A program made the position numbers and the translations under genes. This document shows, one piece after another, positions 1-8,393 of a DNA stretch of 64,000 nucleotides (position 1 is the first letter of the stretch; every line of letters starts with the position of its first letter). The DNA comes from Microbacterium sp. Root180 (lineage in GTDB: Bacteria > Actinomycetota > Actinomycetes > Actinomycetales > Microbacteriaceae): the NCBI RefSeq assembly GCF_001428485.1, contig NZ_LMHS01000002.1, positions 354,093 through 418,092 on the forward strand, in the 5' to 3' direction. The notes beneath the pieces were generated by a model that saw only the letters and a program-made list of their open reading frames with translations, made no database searches and was not told the DNA's origin.

Positions 1-973
1 AGAGCGCCTCGTCGACGCGGAGGTAGAACGCCTGCCCGCGACGTGGCACCTCCCCGAAGGGCTTGAACTCCTTCGTCACGTCGACGAGCCCCTCGCCGAC
101 GAAGGCCGCCGCCGGGATGATGCCTTCGCGCTTCACGACCGAGACCCGGCATCCGGAGAACGTGAAGCCCTCGGGGACCGGCGACCCCGCAGGGACGACC
201 ATCTCGATCCACGGCGTGCCGCCCTCGGGATCGACGCAGCCGCCCGTGAGCCCGATGTGGACGCTTCCTCCAGTGAGTGTGCCCGTCCCCGCGGGCGACA
301 TCCGCCCGTCGGCGCGGCAGTAGCGCCACTGCGCCACGGCGATGGTCTGGGCGAGCGCGGCCGGCTCTTCGAACTCCACGGCGATCGTCATGGCGCCGGA
401 CGTGAACGCGAGGGCGGACGAGCGGATGCGCAGGATGTGCGGCGCCGCCTCGGCGGCACCGGGGAGGGGGAAGGGCGGGGCGGCGGCGATCAGTGCGCCG
501 GCAGCGGCGAGAGGCTGCGTGCCGTCCTCGGTTGTCATCCGCACACCCGCCAGACCCGCTCCGAAGGCCGTCAGCGCGTCGAGGGTGCGATAGCGGCGTT
601 CGGCGCCGGTCGCGTCCTTCCCGCCCCGCAGCATCGTGCCCGGCGGCAGAATCGCCGGGGCCTTCTTCGGGTCCACGTCGACGTGGGCGATCACTCGGTC
701 GGGGAGTGCGGGCAGGGGGCGGATGCCGAGCACCTCGCGCAGCCAGCCGATCCGGCGCGTGGCCGCCGCCTGCGCGACGTGCAGGTCCACCTGGGTGTAT
801 TCGTCCGCGATGGCGCCCAGCAGTGCCCGGTCTGGATCCGACGGCCGCGTGAGCGATGGGGTGTCGGCCGGACCCGTGAACAGCGCATCCCGCCACGTGT
901 CGCCGTCCGCGAACGGCGCGAGCCTCGCGGCATCCGCCATCGCGCGCAGCACCTGCTCCTGTGTGCGGATCAT
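1..973 (-). CDS. eCIS baseplate J-like protein (3' end outside window)
   Basis: The first 324 residues of a baseplate protein of the J / gp6 type; the rest lies beyond base 1. I read the frame directly from the reverse strand: it opens with MIRTQEQVLRAM and contains, near the window edge, the sequence FGEVPRRGQAFYL, which resembles the FGxxPxxxxxFYL stretch of large contractile-injection-system baseplate proteins. In such systems this protein forms the wedge ring around the spike hub. The ATG at 973 overlaps the stop of the gp25-like gene (ATGA), so the two are translationally coupled. Family assignment rests on this motif and on position after gp25; no cysteine or signal peptide suggests export. 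Confidence 0.75.
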   Translation of the reverse strand, partial: MIRTQEQVLRAMADAARLAPFADGDTWRDALFTGPADTPSLTRPSDPDRALLGAIADEYTQVDLHVAQAAATRRIGWLREVLGIRPLPALPDRVIAHVDVDPKKAPAILPPGTMLRGGKDATGAERRYRTLDALTAFGAGLAGVRMTTEDGTQPLAAAGALIAAAPPFPLPGAAEAAPHILRIRSSALAFTSGAMTIAVEFEEPAALAQTIAVAQWRYCRADGRMSPAGTGTLTGGSVHIGLTGGCVDPEGGTPWIEMVVPAGSPVPEGFTFSGCRVSVVKREGIIPAAAFVGEGLVDVTKEFKPFGEVPRRGQAFYLRVDEAL

Positions 974-1404
974 GCTCCACCCGCCACGTAGAACGGGAGC
1001 ACCAGCGAGTCGGGGCGCCGGTGCCGGTCGATGCGGAACGCGATGGTCACGTCCACGCGCTCATCGGCGTCGCCCGCGGGGGTCGCGTCGACGGCGTCGA
1101 CGATCACGCGCGGTTCGCCGAGCACGAGCGCACGGCGCACGTCCTCGGCGAGGCGGTGGCACAGTTCGGCCGTGCGCGGTTCGAACACGTGACGATCGAC
1201 GCCCGCCCCGAAGGCCGGTCGCATGACCCGCGAGCCGAGCTGGGTGCGCAGGAGGATGACCAGCGCCTGGCGGACGTGCTCCACGCGCGCGGCGGCATCC
1301 GGTGCGCTGGCGTCGAGGACGGCGGTCGAGGAGGCGGCATCCCACCGCCATCGCGGCGGGAACGCCCAGCCGTCGCCGACCTGCGGGTACTCCTCGCCGA
1401 TCAT
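970..1404 (-). CDS. gp25-like baseplate wedge protein (eCIS)
   Basis: A 144-residue protein of the GPW_gp25 family, a small wedge component that links the spike hub to the sheath in phage-like contractile machines. The hallmark block is visible at about residues 51-66 (LLRTQLGSRVMRPAFG), followed by VFEP and a C-terminal half predicted as alternating strands with an isolated DRHRR stretch. I start it at the ATG at 1404, which overlaps the PAAR stop (ATGA), instead of the longer upstream frame, whose extra residues are low-complexity and overlap PAAR. Length is typical of the family. It is coupled at both ends to its neighbours. Confidence 0.88.
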   Translation of the reverse strand: MIGEEYPQVGDGWAFPPRWRWDAASSTAVLDASAPDAAARVEHVRQALVILLRTQLGSRVMRPAFGAGVDRHVFEPRTAELCHRLAEDVRRALVLGEPRVIVDAVDATPAGDADERVDVTIAFRIDRHRRPDSLVLPFYVAGGA

Positions 1405-1679
1405 CCGATCACCACCGTCGGCGCCCCGACCAGGACGGTCGCCCCGCACGCACACGCATCGTTCTGGCGCAGCAGCGGTCGCCCCTGCACGAGAACGGTC
1501 ACCGATCCGACGGGGAACGGCGTCGAGGGCGGATGCGGGGGAGGGGACGGGATCACGCACGCGTGCATGTCGCCCGCGACGGCCGCGGGCATGCCCGCGA
1601 TGAGCACGGTGGCCACCCCCGGCCCCACCACCACTCCACCGTGCGCCGTCTGGTCGCCCACTCGCGCTGCCCCGGGCAT
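1401..1679 (-). CDS. PAAR-domain spike tip protein (eCIS)
   Basis: A 92-residue PAAR protein, the conical tip that sits on the VgrG-like spike. It has the glycine/valine-rich repeats of the family: ARVGDQTAHGG at the N-terminus, VLIAGMPAAVAGD in the middle, and VLVQGRPLLRQND followed by CACGA and a terminal TVLVGAPTVVIG. Histidine and cysteine residues around positions 12, 39-41 and 75-78 could bind the metal ion known from other PAAR tips. ATG at 1679 lies 8 bases after the spike gene. PAAR proteins also occur in type VI secretion, but the sheath, tube and LysM neighbours here fit eCIS. Confidence 0.92.
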   Translation of the reverse strand: MPGAARVGDQTAHGGVVVGPGVATVLIAGMPAAVAGDMHACVIPSPPPHPPSTPFPVGSVTVLVQGRPLLRQNDACACGATVLVGAPTVVIG

Positions 1680-1687
1680 CGCGCCTC

Positions 1688-3406
1688 CTAGTTGATGTTG
1701 ACGAGCGCGCCTTTGAGCCCGAGGGGCCCTGACGCCTCGATGTCGAACGTGGCGGACGACTCGAGCTTCGAGGGTCCGCTCGCCTTGCCGCTGATCTTGA
1801 GCGCGTCGATCGACACGGTGCCGGCCGACGCCTTCAGGACGATGTCGCCCGATGCCGCCTCCAGCGTGATGCCGTCCTGTGACACGGTCACCGCGTTCCC
1901 CGAGTCGCCGTGGGTGAGCACGATCGCGCCCTCCTTGTCGTCGATGACGACGCTGTGCCCCTTTCCGGAAGCGATCTCGACACGCGGCTGATCCCCGTCG
2001 TCGAAGGTGACCGCGTGCCCGCCGGGTGTCACGATCGCGCGGACCACGTTCTTGTCGGGATCCACGGTCACCGGCGGCGCCGCGGCCCCGCTGTGCAGCT
2101 GGCCGAGGACGACCGGGGCGACCGGGTCGCCGTCGAGGTGTCCGATCAGCACCTCCTGACCCACCGCCGGCACGAACACGGTGCCGTAGCCGTCGCCGGC
2201 ATCCAGCGTCGCCAGGCGCGCCCACACCGACCCGCCCGCGTCGGCGCGCCACGGCATGCGCACTTTCACCCGGTGCAGACCCGCGGGATCGTCCAGGCTC
2301 TCGACCAGGCCGGTCGTCAGCGCCGCCGGCGCGCGATCGGGGGCCGGCGGCACGAGCACCGGCGGGCGGCCGACCTGGAACTCGGTCTCGTACGACCCCG
2401 GTCCGAGGCGATGGCGCACCGCCGTGAGGTAGTGCGGGCCGGACAGCCGCGGCCCGACGCCGGTGAGCTCGACCCAGCCGTCGGCCCGCAGCTCGGGGCG
2501 TCCGGAAACCGCGCCGCGGCCGTGCACATGCGCCAGCGCCGCATCGCGCTGGCGCGCAACGGCACGGGCGTCGGCGGCATCGCCCGCGGCCTCCGCGGGG
2601 CGCTCGTCGCGTGCCGTGCGCAGCGGCCAGCCGGCGTCGCCGACCGCGGCGGCATGCGTCGGGCGGTCTCCCGTGTCCACGCCCGCAGCGCTCTCGCCCT
2701 GCTCGGACTCGATCGGCTCGAGCGTCCCGACATCCCAGCCGACGCCCACCGCCTCGTCGACGGACAGCGTCAGATCCTCGGTGAGATGCAGCTCGACGAG
2801 GTCGCGGGTGTACTCGAGCACCGGAGGATCGGATGCCGCGGCGGGAGGTCTCATCACGAGCACGTCGTCGCGCACGTACAGCACCCAGCCGAGCACCGCG
2901 GCGCGAGCCTTGAGGAAGTCCCAGTCCGACTCCCGGTCGCTCACGACCGCCTCGCGCGTCACGCCCGCGGCGGCATCCGCGGTGAGCCCGTAGTCCGCGG
3001 CGACGGCGGCGGCGACATCCGCGTCCGTGGCGTCTTCGAGGACGCGCGAGCGCGGCGGGAACTCCAGGAGGATCGATTTCGCGCGGGCCTCCACGCGGAG
3101 CGTCGGCGCGCCGCTGCCCGGGAAATGGGCGGTCGCCGCGGCGATCACTCCCTGGAACACCGACGTCAGCTCGGCGTGGAAGCCGAGCGCGACCGACAGG
3201 TCGGCACCGGGAACGAACGGCCCCTCGGAGTAGCGCACGGCGCGGTGATCGGCATCCCAGTTCTGGACCAGCAGCGTGCACATCCCGTGGCGTCCCACTT
3301 CCTCGTGGACGTCGATCTCGATGACGTCCGCGGCGACGAGGGGCTCGAGCGCGCGCCCGGCCACGGTGACCTCGAAGGCCGGCCGGTCCGGCTGTGCGCC
3401 GCTCAT
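1688..3406 (-). CDS. VgrG/gpD-like central spike protein (eCIS, Afp8-like)
   Basis: A 572-residue spike combining a gp27-like hub and gp5-like needle. Residues about 1-340 resemble the hub domain of phage late control protein D; about 350-430 form an OB-fold-like segment (GLVESLDDPAGLHRVKVRMP, then VPAVGQEVLIGHLDGDP); the C-terminal ~120 residues are short repeats such as GHSVVIDDKEGAIVLTHGD and GNAVTVSQDGITLEA, expected to form the triple-stranded beta-helix. PAAR follows directly, consistent with tip attachment. The start overlaps the LysM gene's stop by four bases. Length is in the usual range for eCIS spikes, shorter than most T6SS effectors-fused VgrGs, and no C-terminal toxin domain is visible. 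Confidence 0.92.
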   Translation of the reverse strand: MSGAQPDRPAFEVTVAGRALEPLVAADVIEIDVHEEVGRHGMCTLLVQNWDADHRAVRYSEGPFVPGADLSVALGFHAELTSVFQGVIAAATAHFPGSGAPTLRVEARAKSILLEFPPRSRVLEDATDADVAAAVAADYGLTADAAAGVTREAVVSDRESDWDFLKARAAVLGWVLYVRDDVLVMRPPAAASDPPVLEYTRDLVELHLTEDLTLSVDEAVGVGWDVGTLEPIESEQGESAAGVDTGDRPTHAAAVGDAGWPLRTARDERPAEAAGDAADARAVARQRDAALAHVHGRGAVSGRPELRADGWVELTGVGPRLSGPHYLTAVRHRLGPGSYETEFQVGRPPVLVPPAPDRAPAALTTGLVESLDDPAGLHRVKVRMPWRADAGGSVWARLATLDAGDGYGTVFVPAVGQEVLIGHLDGDPVAPVVLGQLHSGAAAPPVTVDPDKNVVRAIVTPGGHAVTFDDGDQPRVEIASGKGHSVVIDDKEGAIVLTHGDSGNAVTVSQDGITLEAASGDIVLKASAGTVSIDALKISGKASGPSKLESSATFDIEASGPLGLKGALVNIN

Positions 3407-4089
3407 CGGCGGACCCCCTCGCGTGCGGCGAGGGGCGGGAGGATGAGCAGCTGTCCGGTGCGCAGTCCGCGCGGGTTCACCAGTGCATTGGCGTGCGCGA
3501 GCGGTCGCCAGTAGGCCGGGTCGCCGTACACCCTGGCCGCGATCGCGTCGAGGGTCTCGCCCTCCTTGACGAGCCAGGTCTGGTAGAGGTCCGGCGAGGC
3601 GGGGCGGTCCTCGGCCTGGACCTCCTCGGGGGAGAGCGCCTCCTTGAGCTGGAGCTTCACCGTCGCGCGCAGCGGCTCGCCGGTGCGGTCGAACAGCTTG
3701 TACGTGACGTCGACCTGCACGAGGATCCCGCGGAACGAGAACCGCCCCCAGTGTGCGTGGACGTAGTACGGCTGGTGCGTCTCGCCCTGGAAGGACGTCA
3801 GCGAGAGCAGTACGTCGAGCGAGGGTCCGATGCTGCCGGGCTCGCCGACCACGCCGGTGCCGTCCAGCAGCAGATCGAGCGACACCTGGTCGGGCTCACC
3901 TCCGCCGAACGACTGCTGCGGGGTCGAGGTGCCTGCGGACTGGGTCTGCTGATACGTGTTCTTGCGGCTGAACGACAGCTCGGTCGGGTTCAGCAGCGCC
4001 GTCCAGGTCACACCCGCGCTGGTGCGGAACTCGAGGTCCGTGTAGGCGTCGATCGTGAGCTTGGTCAGCTGGCTCGTGGTCAGGCTCAT
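3403..4089 (-). CDS. LysM-type baseplate/tube-initiator protein (eCIS, Afp7-like)
   Basis: A 228-residue protein with a C-terminal LysM-like motif (TWLVKEGETLDAIAARVYGD, then NPRGLRTGQLLILPP) at roughly residues 168-220. The N-terminal domain (LEFRTSAGVTWTALLNPTEL...) matches the arrangement of eCIS proteins that sit between the spike hub and the first tube ring. I choose the ATG at 4089, which overlaps the stop of the small upstream gene (ATGA); a start three codons earlier is possible but would overlap that gene more. LysM here is a structural fold in the baseplate and need not bind peptidoglycan. Confidence 0.88.
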   Translation of the reverse strand: MSLTTSQLTKLTIDAYTDLEFRTSAGVTWTALLNPTELSFSRKNTYQQTQSAGTSTPQQSFGGGEPDQVSLDLLLDGTGVVGEPGSIGPSLDVLLSLTSFQGETHQPYYVHAHWGRFSFRGILVQVDVTYKLFDRTGEPLRATVKLQLKEALSPEEVQAEDRPASPDLYQTWLVKEGETLDAIAARVYGDPAYWRPLAHANALVNPRGLRTGQLLILPPLAAREGVRR

Positions 4090-4250
4090 CGGTCCCACTC
4101 CCGACGGAGTGTCTCGAGCACGCGCTCCGTTGCGCGGCGCACGATGGCGTCGATGTCCGCCTCGTCGCGGGCGACGGATGCCGCGGCTCCGGCCTCTGGC
4201 GGAGGCGCCACCACCGTCTCGGTGATGATCTCGCCGATCACGACCGCCAT
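4086..4250 (-). CDS. DUF5908-like tiny eCIS protein
   Basis: A 54-residue protein read directly from the reverse strand: it begins MAVVIGEIITETVV, then an acidic/arginine-rich helix (DEADIDAIVRRATERVLETL). Small proteins of this sort, called DUF5908, are commonly found between the tube genes and the LysM gene of eCIS loci; their role is not established, although a part in tube or chaperone assembly has been suggested by position. The frame lies one base after the second tube gene and its stop overlaps the next ATG, so it fills what would otherwise be the only gap in the operon. Automated callers with a 60-residue cutoff would miss it. Confidence 0.75.
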   Translation of the reverse strand: MAVVIGEIITETVVAPPPEAGAAASVARDEADIDAIVRRATERVLETLRREWDR

Positions 4251-4251
4251 G

Positions 4252-4716
4252 TCACACCGCCAGCTTCTTGAGCATCAGCCCGTGATGGGCGATCTCGATG
4301 GACTCCACGGCGACCGCGCTGGCCTGCGCGTCCAGTTCGGGTCCGGTGAGCTTCGCGGGCCAGCCGCGAGTGAAGGCCCAGACCCTGACCGGGGACAGGT
4401 CGCCGTCGACGACGCTCATGAGCGACACCGTGCCGTCCCTCGGCGCGACCAGACCCGTCACGTGGAACTCGCCGAACCAGTCCCACAGCTCGCGGGTCGG
4501 CCCCGCGCCCTGATTGAGGACGAGGTTCGGAAACGATCCGCGCGAGGGGAACCGATGCGAGAACCGGTTCTCCCCGCCCTCTGCGTACTCCTCGACCGCC
4601 ACTTCGCCCGCGAGCCCGGCGCACTTGGTGAAGCTCACCGACGAGAGTCCGTCGATGGCCAGCACGAAGTGCGCCGTGAGAAACGGCTGCTGCGGGGGAG
4701 CGGCGGTGGGCAGCAC
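4252..4716 (-). CDS. eCIS inner tube protein, second copy
   Basis: A 154-residue member of the T4 gp19-like tube family. Recognisable features are the N-terminal HFVLAIDGLSSVSFTKCAGL, the central GLVAPRDGTVSLMSVVDGD, and the C-terminal WPAKLTGPELDAQASAVAVESIEIAHHG, which parallels the WPVKLEGPGLKSTGTDVAIESVEF block of the neighbouring tube protein. eCIS loci usually carry two or more tube paralogues; the one adjacent to the LysM gene often forms the ring that caps the baseplate. It starts at GTG 4716, one base after the first tube gene, and has diverged strongly from it except at the C-terminus. Confidence 0.9.
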   Translation of the reverse strand: MLPTAAPPQQPFLTAHFVLAIDGLSSVSFTKCAGLAGEVAVEEYAEGGENRFSHRFPSRGSFPNLVLNQGAGPTRELWDWFGEFHVTGLVAPRDGTVSLMSVVDGDLSPVRVWAFTRGWPAKLTGPELDAQASAVAVESIEIAHHGLMLKKLAV

Positions 4717-4717
4717 G

Positions 4718-5155
4718 TCAGGCCAGCTCGATCTCGATGCCCTCGCACGCGAACTCCACCGACTCGATCGCGACGTCGGTGCCGGTGGACTTGAGTCCCG
4801 GCCCCTCGAGCTTGACGGGCCAGGCCTGCTTGATCTTCCACGTCATGACGGGATCGCGCGCCTCGTTGAGGAGGCTGACGGTGACGGACCGTCGCTGGAC
4901 GGTTCCGGCGAGGATCGAGTTGTACCAGTCGAACAGCCCGTTGCCGGCCTCGGCCGGCGCGATGCCGCGCTTGAGCGTGACGTTGGAGAACTTCTTCAGA
5001 CCCGGCTGCTTCGTCGTGGTCAGCTGCGGGTCGGCGCCGCCGCGGTATTCGACGACCTCGGCCTCCATCGTCAGCCCGCTCACCTCCGAGAAGCTCGAGG
5101 TGTTCTGCGAATCCCCCCAGCTCACGGAGAAGTGCAGGGTGGTCATGGGATACAT
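4718..5155 (-). CDS. eCIS major inner tube protein
   Basis: A 145-residue tube protein (T4 gp19-like / Hcp-fold), whose hexamers stack to make the rigid tube ejected on sheath contraction. Visible family features are LHFSVSWGDSQNTSSFSEVSGL at the N-terminus, followed by GLKKFSNVTLKRGI, LFDWYNSI and the C-terminal AIESVEFACEGIEIELA. I use the ATG at 5155 because GAGGAG stands six bases upstream; a second ATG nine bases downstream is possible. It follows the sheath gene after a 15-base gap, the usual sheath-tube pairing. It is one of the most confident identifications of the cluster. Confidence 0.93.
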   Translation of the reverse strand: MYPMTTLHFSVSWGDSQNTSSFSEVSGLTMEAEVVEYRGGADPQLTTTKQPGLKKFSNVTLKRGIAPAEAGNGLFDWYNSILAGTVQRRSVTVSLLNEARDPVMTWKIKQAWPVKLEGPGLKSTGTDVAIESVEFACEGIEIELA

Positions 5156-5170
5156 GTCGGACTCCTCGGA

Positions 5171-7789
5171 CTATTCGGACAGCTGCTTGTGGCTGAAGCG
5201 GAACACGACGAACTCGCTCGGCCGGGCGGCGGCGATCGCCACTTCGGTGACGACGAGTCCCAGGGCGATGTCGATCTCGGTCATGGTCTCGCCGAGCCCC
5301 ACGCGCACGCGGTACGCCTCCTCGGGTCTCGTTCCCGCGAGGGCGCCGGCCCGCCACTGCTGATCGAGGAAGTTCTCGATCGACACCTTGATGCGGATCC
5401 AGGTGCTGGCGGTGTTGGGCTCGAACACCACCCACTGGGTGGAGCGCTCGACACTGGTCTCGATCATGTTGAACAGGCGGCGGACGTTGACGTAGCGCCA
5501 GTTGACGTCGTCGGTGGCGTTGCGTGCGCCCCAGATGCGGGTCCCGCGCCCTGGGAAGACCCGGATCAGGTTGACCGCGTCGGGGTTGAGCAGGTCCTGA
5601 CGCCGCTGCGTGTACGACTGCGCGAGTCCGACCGCTCCGGCGACGCGCTCGTTGCCCGGCGCCTTGTGCACGCCGCGCTCCCGGTCCGTCCGCGCGAACA
5701 CCCCGGCGACGAATCCCGACGGCGGGACGGTGGTCAGGCGCGCCGTCGAAGACGGATCGATCGACACGATCTGGAGGTGCGGCGCATAGACCGCCGCATA
5801 GGTCGAGTTGACGGTCGCGAGCCGCCAGGTCCGGAGTGCCTGGTCGTCGTCCTCATCGGGCGGGTCGACGATCGCGAATCGCCGGAACCGCTCGCAGTGG
5901 GTGACGACCTTCCCGATCACGTCCGCCTGGAGCGCAGGATCCTCGAACAGGGTGGAGTCCGGGCAGATCACCAGTGCCGGCTCGGTCTCGGCCTCGAGGG
6001 CGTCGAGCCCCTTGCGGAAGTCGTCGACCGCGGCAGTGCCGTCGCCGCCGATCCCGGCCGAGGTGGCGTAGAACGGTGCGCTGGTCAGACTCACCGGTGG
6101 CGCGCCGCCCGCGCGCGGCGCGACGGTGACGTAGGCGGACACGCCGTTGACGACGTCGTCCTTGGCGAAGTAGGCCGGATGCGACGGGCTGAGCGACAGC
6201 CCGCCGATGCGCTCGGTCCCCAGCCCCGGGACGGACACGCTGATCGCGAATCGCTCGGCGGTCACCGACGCCGCCTCGACCGCCATGAGCGGGGCGGGAC
6301 TCGTGAAGCCGGCGACCACGACGGCGGCGCCCCAGGTGACCAGATACGCGTCGCCGCCTTTGGACTCCACCGCGGTCAGCGGGGTGGCATTCCCATTGAC
6401 GGTGAGCGCGTCTCCGATGCGCGGCGCGACGGCGCAGCGCACGAGCAGGCTGGCCGTCGCGGCGGCGGCCGGCGTCACGGTCGCTGTCGTGTACGGGATG
6501 CCGGCACTCGGCGTGCCGCTGAGCGTGAAGGCCGAATCGGCGGCGGAGCTGGCCGTGCGAGTCGCGGTGCGCGTGGTGGCGCCGGCGCCCGTCAGAGAGA
6601 GCACAGTGTTCTCCGGCACCCAGCCGAACGCGCCCGCGAGCTCAGCGGAGCCGAAGTCGACCAGATTCAGCCCGGTCTCGGCGTAGAGCGACACGAAGAC
6701 GCCCATCGTGAGGTCGGCGGGTCCGCTCGGCGGCGCGTCTGCACCCACCACGGGGAAGGTGTTGGTGCTCCACGTCGCCGTGCGTCCGTCGGCGAAGACG
6801 ATGCGCGCCGGAGCGCGGGTGGCGGCGCTGGCCGCGAGGTCGGCGGCGACGACGGCGCCCACGCCGGCGGGCAGGCCGATCAGGCCCAGTCCGACGTTGG
6901 TGGTCGGCGGCGCGCCGGCCGGCGTGCCCGGCGGCACCGTGACGGTGACGGGGATCGTGGCGCGACGCTGCACGTAGGCGGTGCCGGCGACATCTGTCGC
7001 GGCGGCGGCCAGCGTGAGCGTCATCCCGCTCCCGGTCTCCACGGCCGCGGTGACGGTCGCGCTCGTGCGGGCGCCGTGGGGCGCGGTGACCACGATCACA
7101 TCACCGGGTCGGAAGCCCTTCGCCGTGGGGAGGAACACCGTCGTGGATGCGGGAACCCGCCCGGCGAGCACGCTTCCGGCGGGGAAGGTCACCGCCGCGC
7201 CGAAGTCGACTGTCGCCGATGTCGCACCCACGGCCTGCACGGTGCCGTTCGCCGAGGCGACCGCGGCGGCCCCGGAAGGTCGTGCCACGGCGACGACCGG
7301 GTCACCCGGTCGCAGACCGGCGGTCGACGCGAGAGGCACGGTGAACACGGTTCCCGCCGACACCGTCGCGGCTCCGGTGAGCACGCCGGAGTACAGGGTG
7401 CCGGCCGCGCCGCCCGGATCGGCGGCGACGCCCACGGTGAGCGCGTTGCCCCACGTGCCGGGCGAGTCCGCCGAGATCGTGAAGCTGGGCGTGCCCGAGG
7501 CATCCCGCACTGTCCACGAGGCGGCCGAGGAGGGATCGACCCGGACCACCCACGCCGCAGGCCCGCCGTTCTCGAAGAACCCGAACACGGACTCTGCGGT
7601 GCGGCTGCGCGCGGTGGCTTCCCCGAAGGTGCGCACGAAGTCCGACCATCCGGTCACCCGGGTGGGTGTGAGCACCGGGCCTTTTCGGGTCGTACCGAGG
7701 ATGGCGACGACGCTCGTCGAGGCGGCGGCGATCGGCTGCGGCCCAGACGGCACCTCCTCGATGTACACCCCTGGTGATTGATACGTCAC
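5171..7789 (-). CDS. Contractile sheath protein (eCIS), oversized
   Basis: An 872-residue sheath subunit. The N-terminus (TYQSPGVYIEEVPSGP, then RVTGWSDFVRTFGE at about 44-57) and the C-terminal 300 residues (LVICPDSTLFEDPALQADVI; VFPGRGTRIWGARN; NVRRLFNMIETSVERSTQWVV; ending VVFRFSHKQLSE) are classic. Between about residues 95 and 570 lies a large Ala/Thr/Gly/Val-rich insertion with a repeated motif: AGLRPGDPVVAV near 157-168 and KGFRPGDVIVVT near 224-235. Most phage and eCIS sheaths have around 350-700 residues, so this insertion likely forms extra surface domains. The GTG start at 7789 is chosen because AAGGAGG stands five bases upstream; a longer open frame has no such site. Confidence 0.93.
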   Translation of the reverse strand: MTYQSPGVYIEEVPSGPQPIAAASTSVVAILGTTRKGPVLTPTRVTGWSDFVRTFGEATARSRTAESVFGFFENGGPAAWVVRVDPSSAASWTVRDASGTPSFTISADSPGTWGNALTVGVAADPGGAAGTLYSGVLTGAATVSAGTVFTVPLASTAGLRPGDPVVAVARPSGAAAVASANGTVQAVGATSATVDFGAAVTFPAGSVLAGRVPASTTVFLPTAKGFRPGDVIVVTAPHGARTSATVTAAVETGSGMTLTLAAAATDVAGTAYVQRRATIPVTVTVPPGTPAGAPPTTNVGLGLIGLPAGVGAVVAADLAASAATRAPARIVFADGRTATWSTNTFPVVGADAPPSGPADLTMGVFVSLYAETGLNLVDFGSAELAGAFGWVPENTVLSLTGAGATTRTATRTASSAADSAFTLSGTPSAGIPYTTATVTPAAAATASLLVRCAVAPRIGDALTVNGNATPLTAVESKGGDAYLVTWGAAVVVAGFTSPAPLMAVEAASVTAERFAISVSVPGLGTERIGGLSLSPSHPAYFAKDDVVNGVSAYVTVAPRAGGAPPVSLTSAPFYATSAGIGGDGTAAVDDFRKGLDALEAETEPALVICPDSTLFEDPALQADVIGKVVTHCERFRRFAIVDPPDEDDDQALRTWRLATVNSTYAAVYAPHLQIVSIDPSSTARLTTVPPSGFVAGVFARTDRERGVHKAPGNERVAGAVGLAQSYTQRRQDLLNPDAVNLIRVFPGRGTRIWGARNATDDVNWRYVNVRRLFNMIETSVERSTQWVVFEPNTASTWIRIKVSIENFLDQQWRAGALAGTRPEEAYRVRVGLGETMTEIDIALGLVVTEVAIAAARPSEFVVFRFSHKQLSE

Positions 7790-7811
7790 GACTGCCTCCT
7801 TGGCTCGTGTT

Positions 7812-8393
7812 TCAGGTGGGATCGGCGACGCGAATGCGCGTCTGGACGCGGGTGAAGTCGACGGTGACCTTGCGGATCTGCGTGGCGCCCACCACGAGGT
7901 CGGCGGACGTCTCGCCCGCCGACCAGACGCGGTCGGCGCTGCGATACATTCCGGCCACAGCGGTCTCGGCGAGGGGGACCGCGGGACCTGCCTGCGGCAC
8001 GACCCGCACAGTCCGGCCGGTGCGCGGGGCACCGGTTCCCTGGTCGACGAGCTCCACGATCAGCGCCATCGGCACGGGGGCGAGATCCACCTCGATCTCG
8101 GGCGCGGTGAGCGCGACGCGGACCGAACCGGCGAGCTGGCCGGAGACCGGCGCCGGGAGTGTGAGTGCGGCCGAGTACGGGCCGCCCGCCAGGACGATGT
8201 CGACGTGAGCGGGGGCGGGGCCTGCTCCGGTGCGCGAGGTCACGATCGTGTCAGCGCCGGACACGCGAGCTCGCCAGCCCCAGGTGTCGGGCGCGAGCGC
8301 ACCGCGCGCCGCCCCCAGCGGCCGCAGCAGTGCCGCGTGCCGGAGCCGCACGTGATGGACGAGCGTCGTGGTCGAGGTCGAGAGCAGTGTCAT
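7812..8393 (-). CDS. Unknown eCIS-linked beta-rich protein
   Basis: A 193-residue protein that I do not recognise. It begins MTLLSTSTTTLVHHVRLRHA, has no signal peptide or membrane segment, no cysteine, and is rich in alternating Val/Thr/Ala that suggests beta strands. The middle (IVELVDQGTGAPRTGRTVRVV) looks like the start of an Ig-like or carboxypeptidase-regulatory-like fold, and the C-terminus (DLVVGATQIRKVTVDFTRVQTRIRV) continues as strands. It overlaps the DUF4255 gene by four bases and is followed 22 bases later by the sheath, so it is surely co-expressed and probably a structural part such as a cap, collar or sheath terminator. Function unassigned. Confidence 0.75.
   Translation of the reverse strand: MTLLSTSTTTLVHHVRLRHAALLRPLGAARGALAPDTWGWRARVSGADTIVTSRTGAGPAPAHVDIVLAGGPYSAALTLPAPVSGQLAGSVRVALTAPEIEVDLAPVPMALIVELVDQGTGAPRTGRTVRVVPQAGPAVPLAETAVAGMYRSADRVWSAGETSADLVVGATQIRKVTVDFTRVQTRIRVADPT

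Noticed and set aside
1401..3281. A 626-codon minus-strand frame overlapping the spike gene
   Set aside because: Only the end is a gene (PAAR from 1679). The upstream part is an out-of-frame shadow of the spike gene.
4514..7777. A 1087-codon plus-strand open frame opposite the tube and sheath genes
   Set aside because: Shadow of the eCIS genes; sequence is dominated by Arg, Gly, Asp and His without any family feature.
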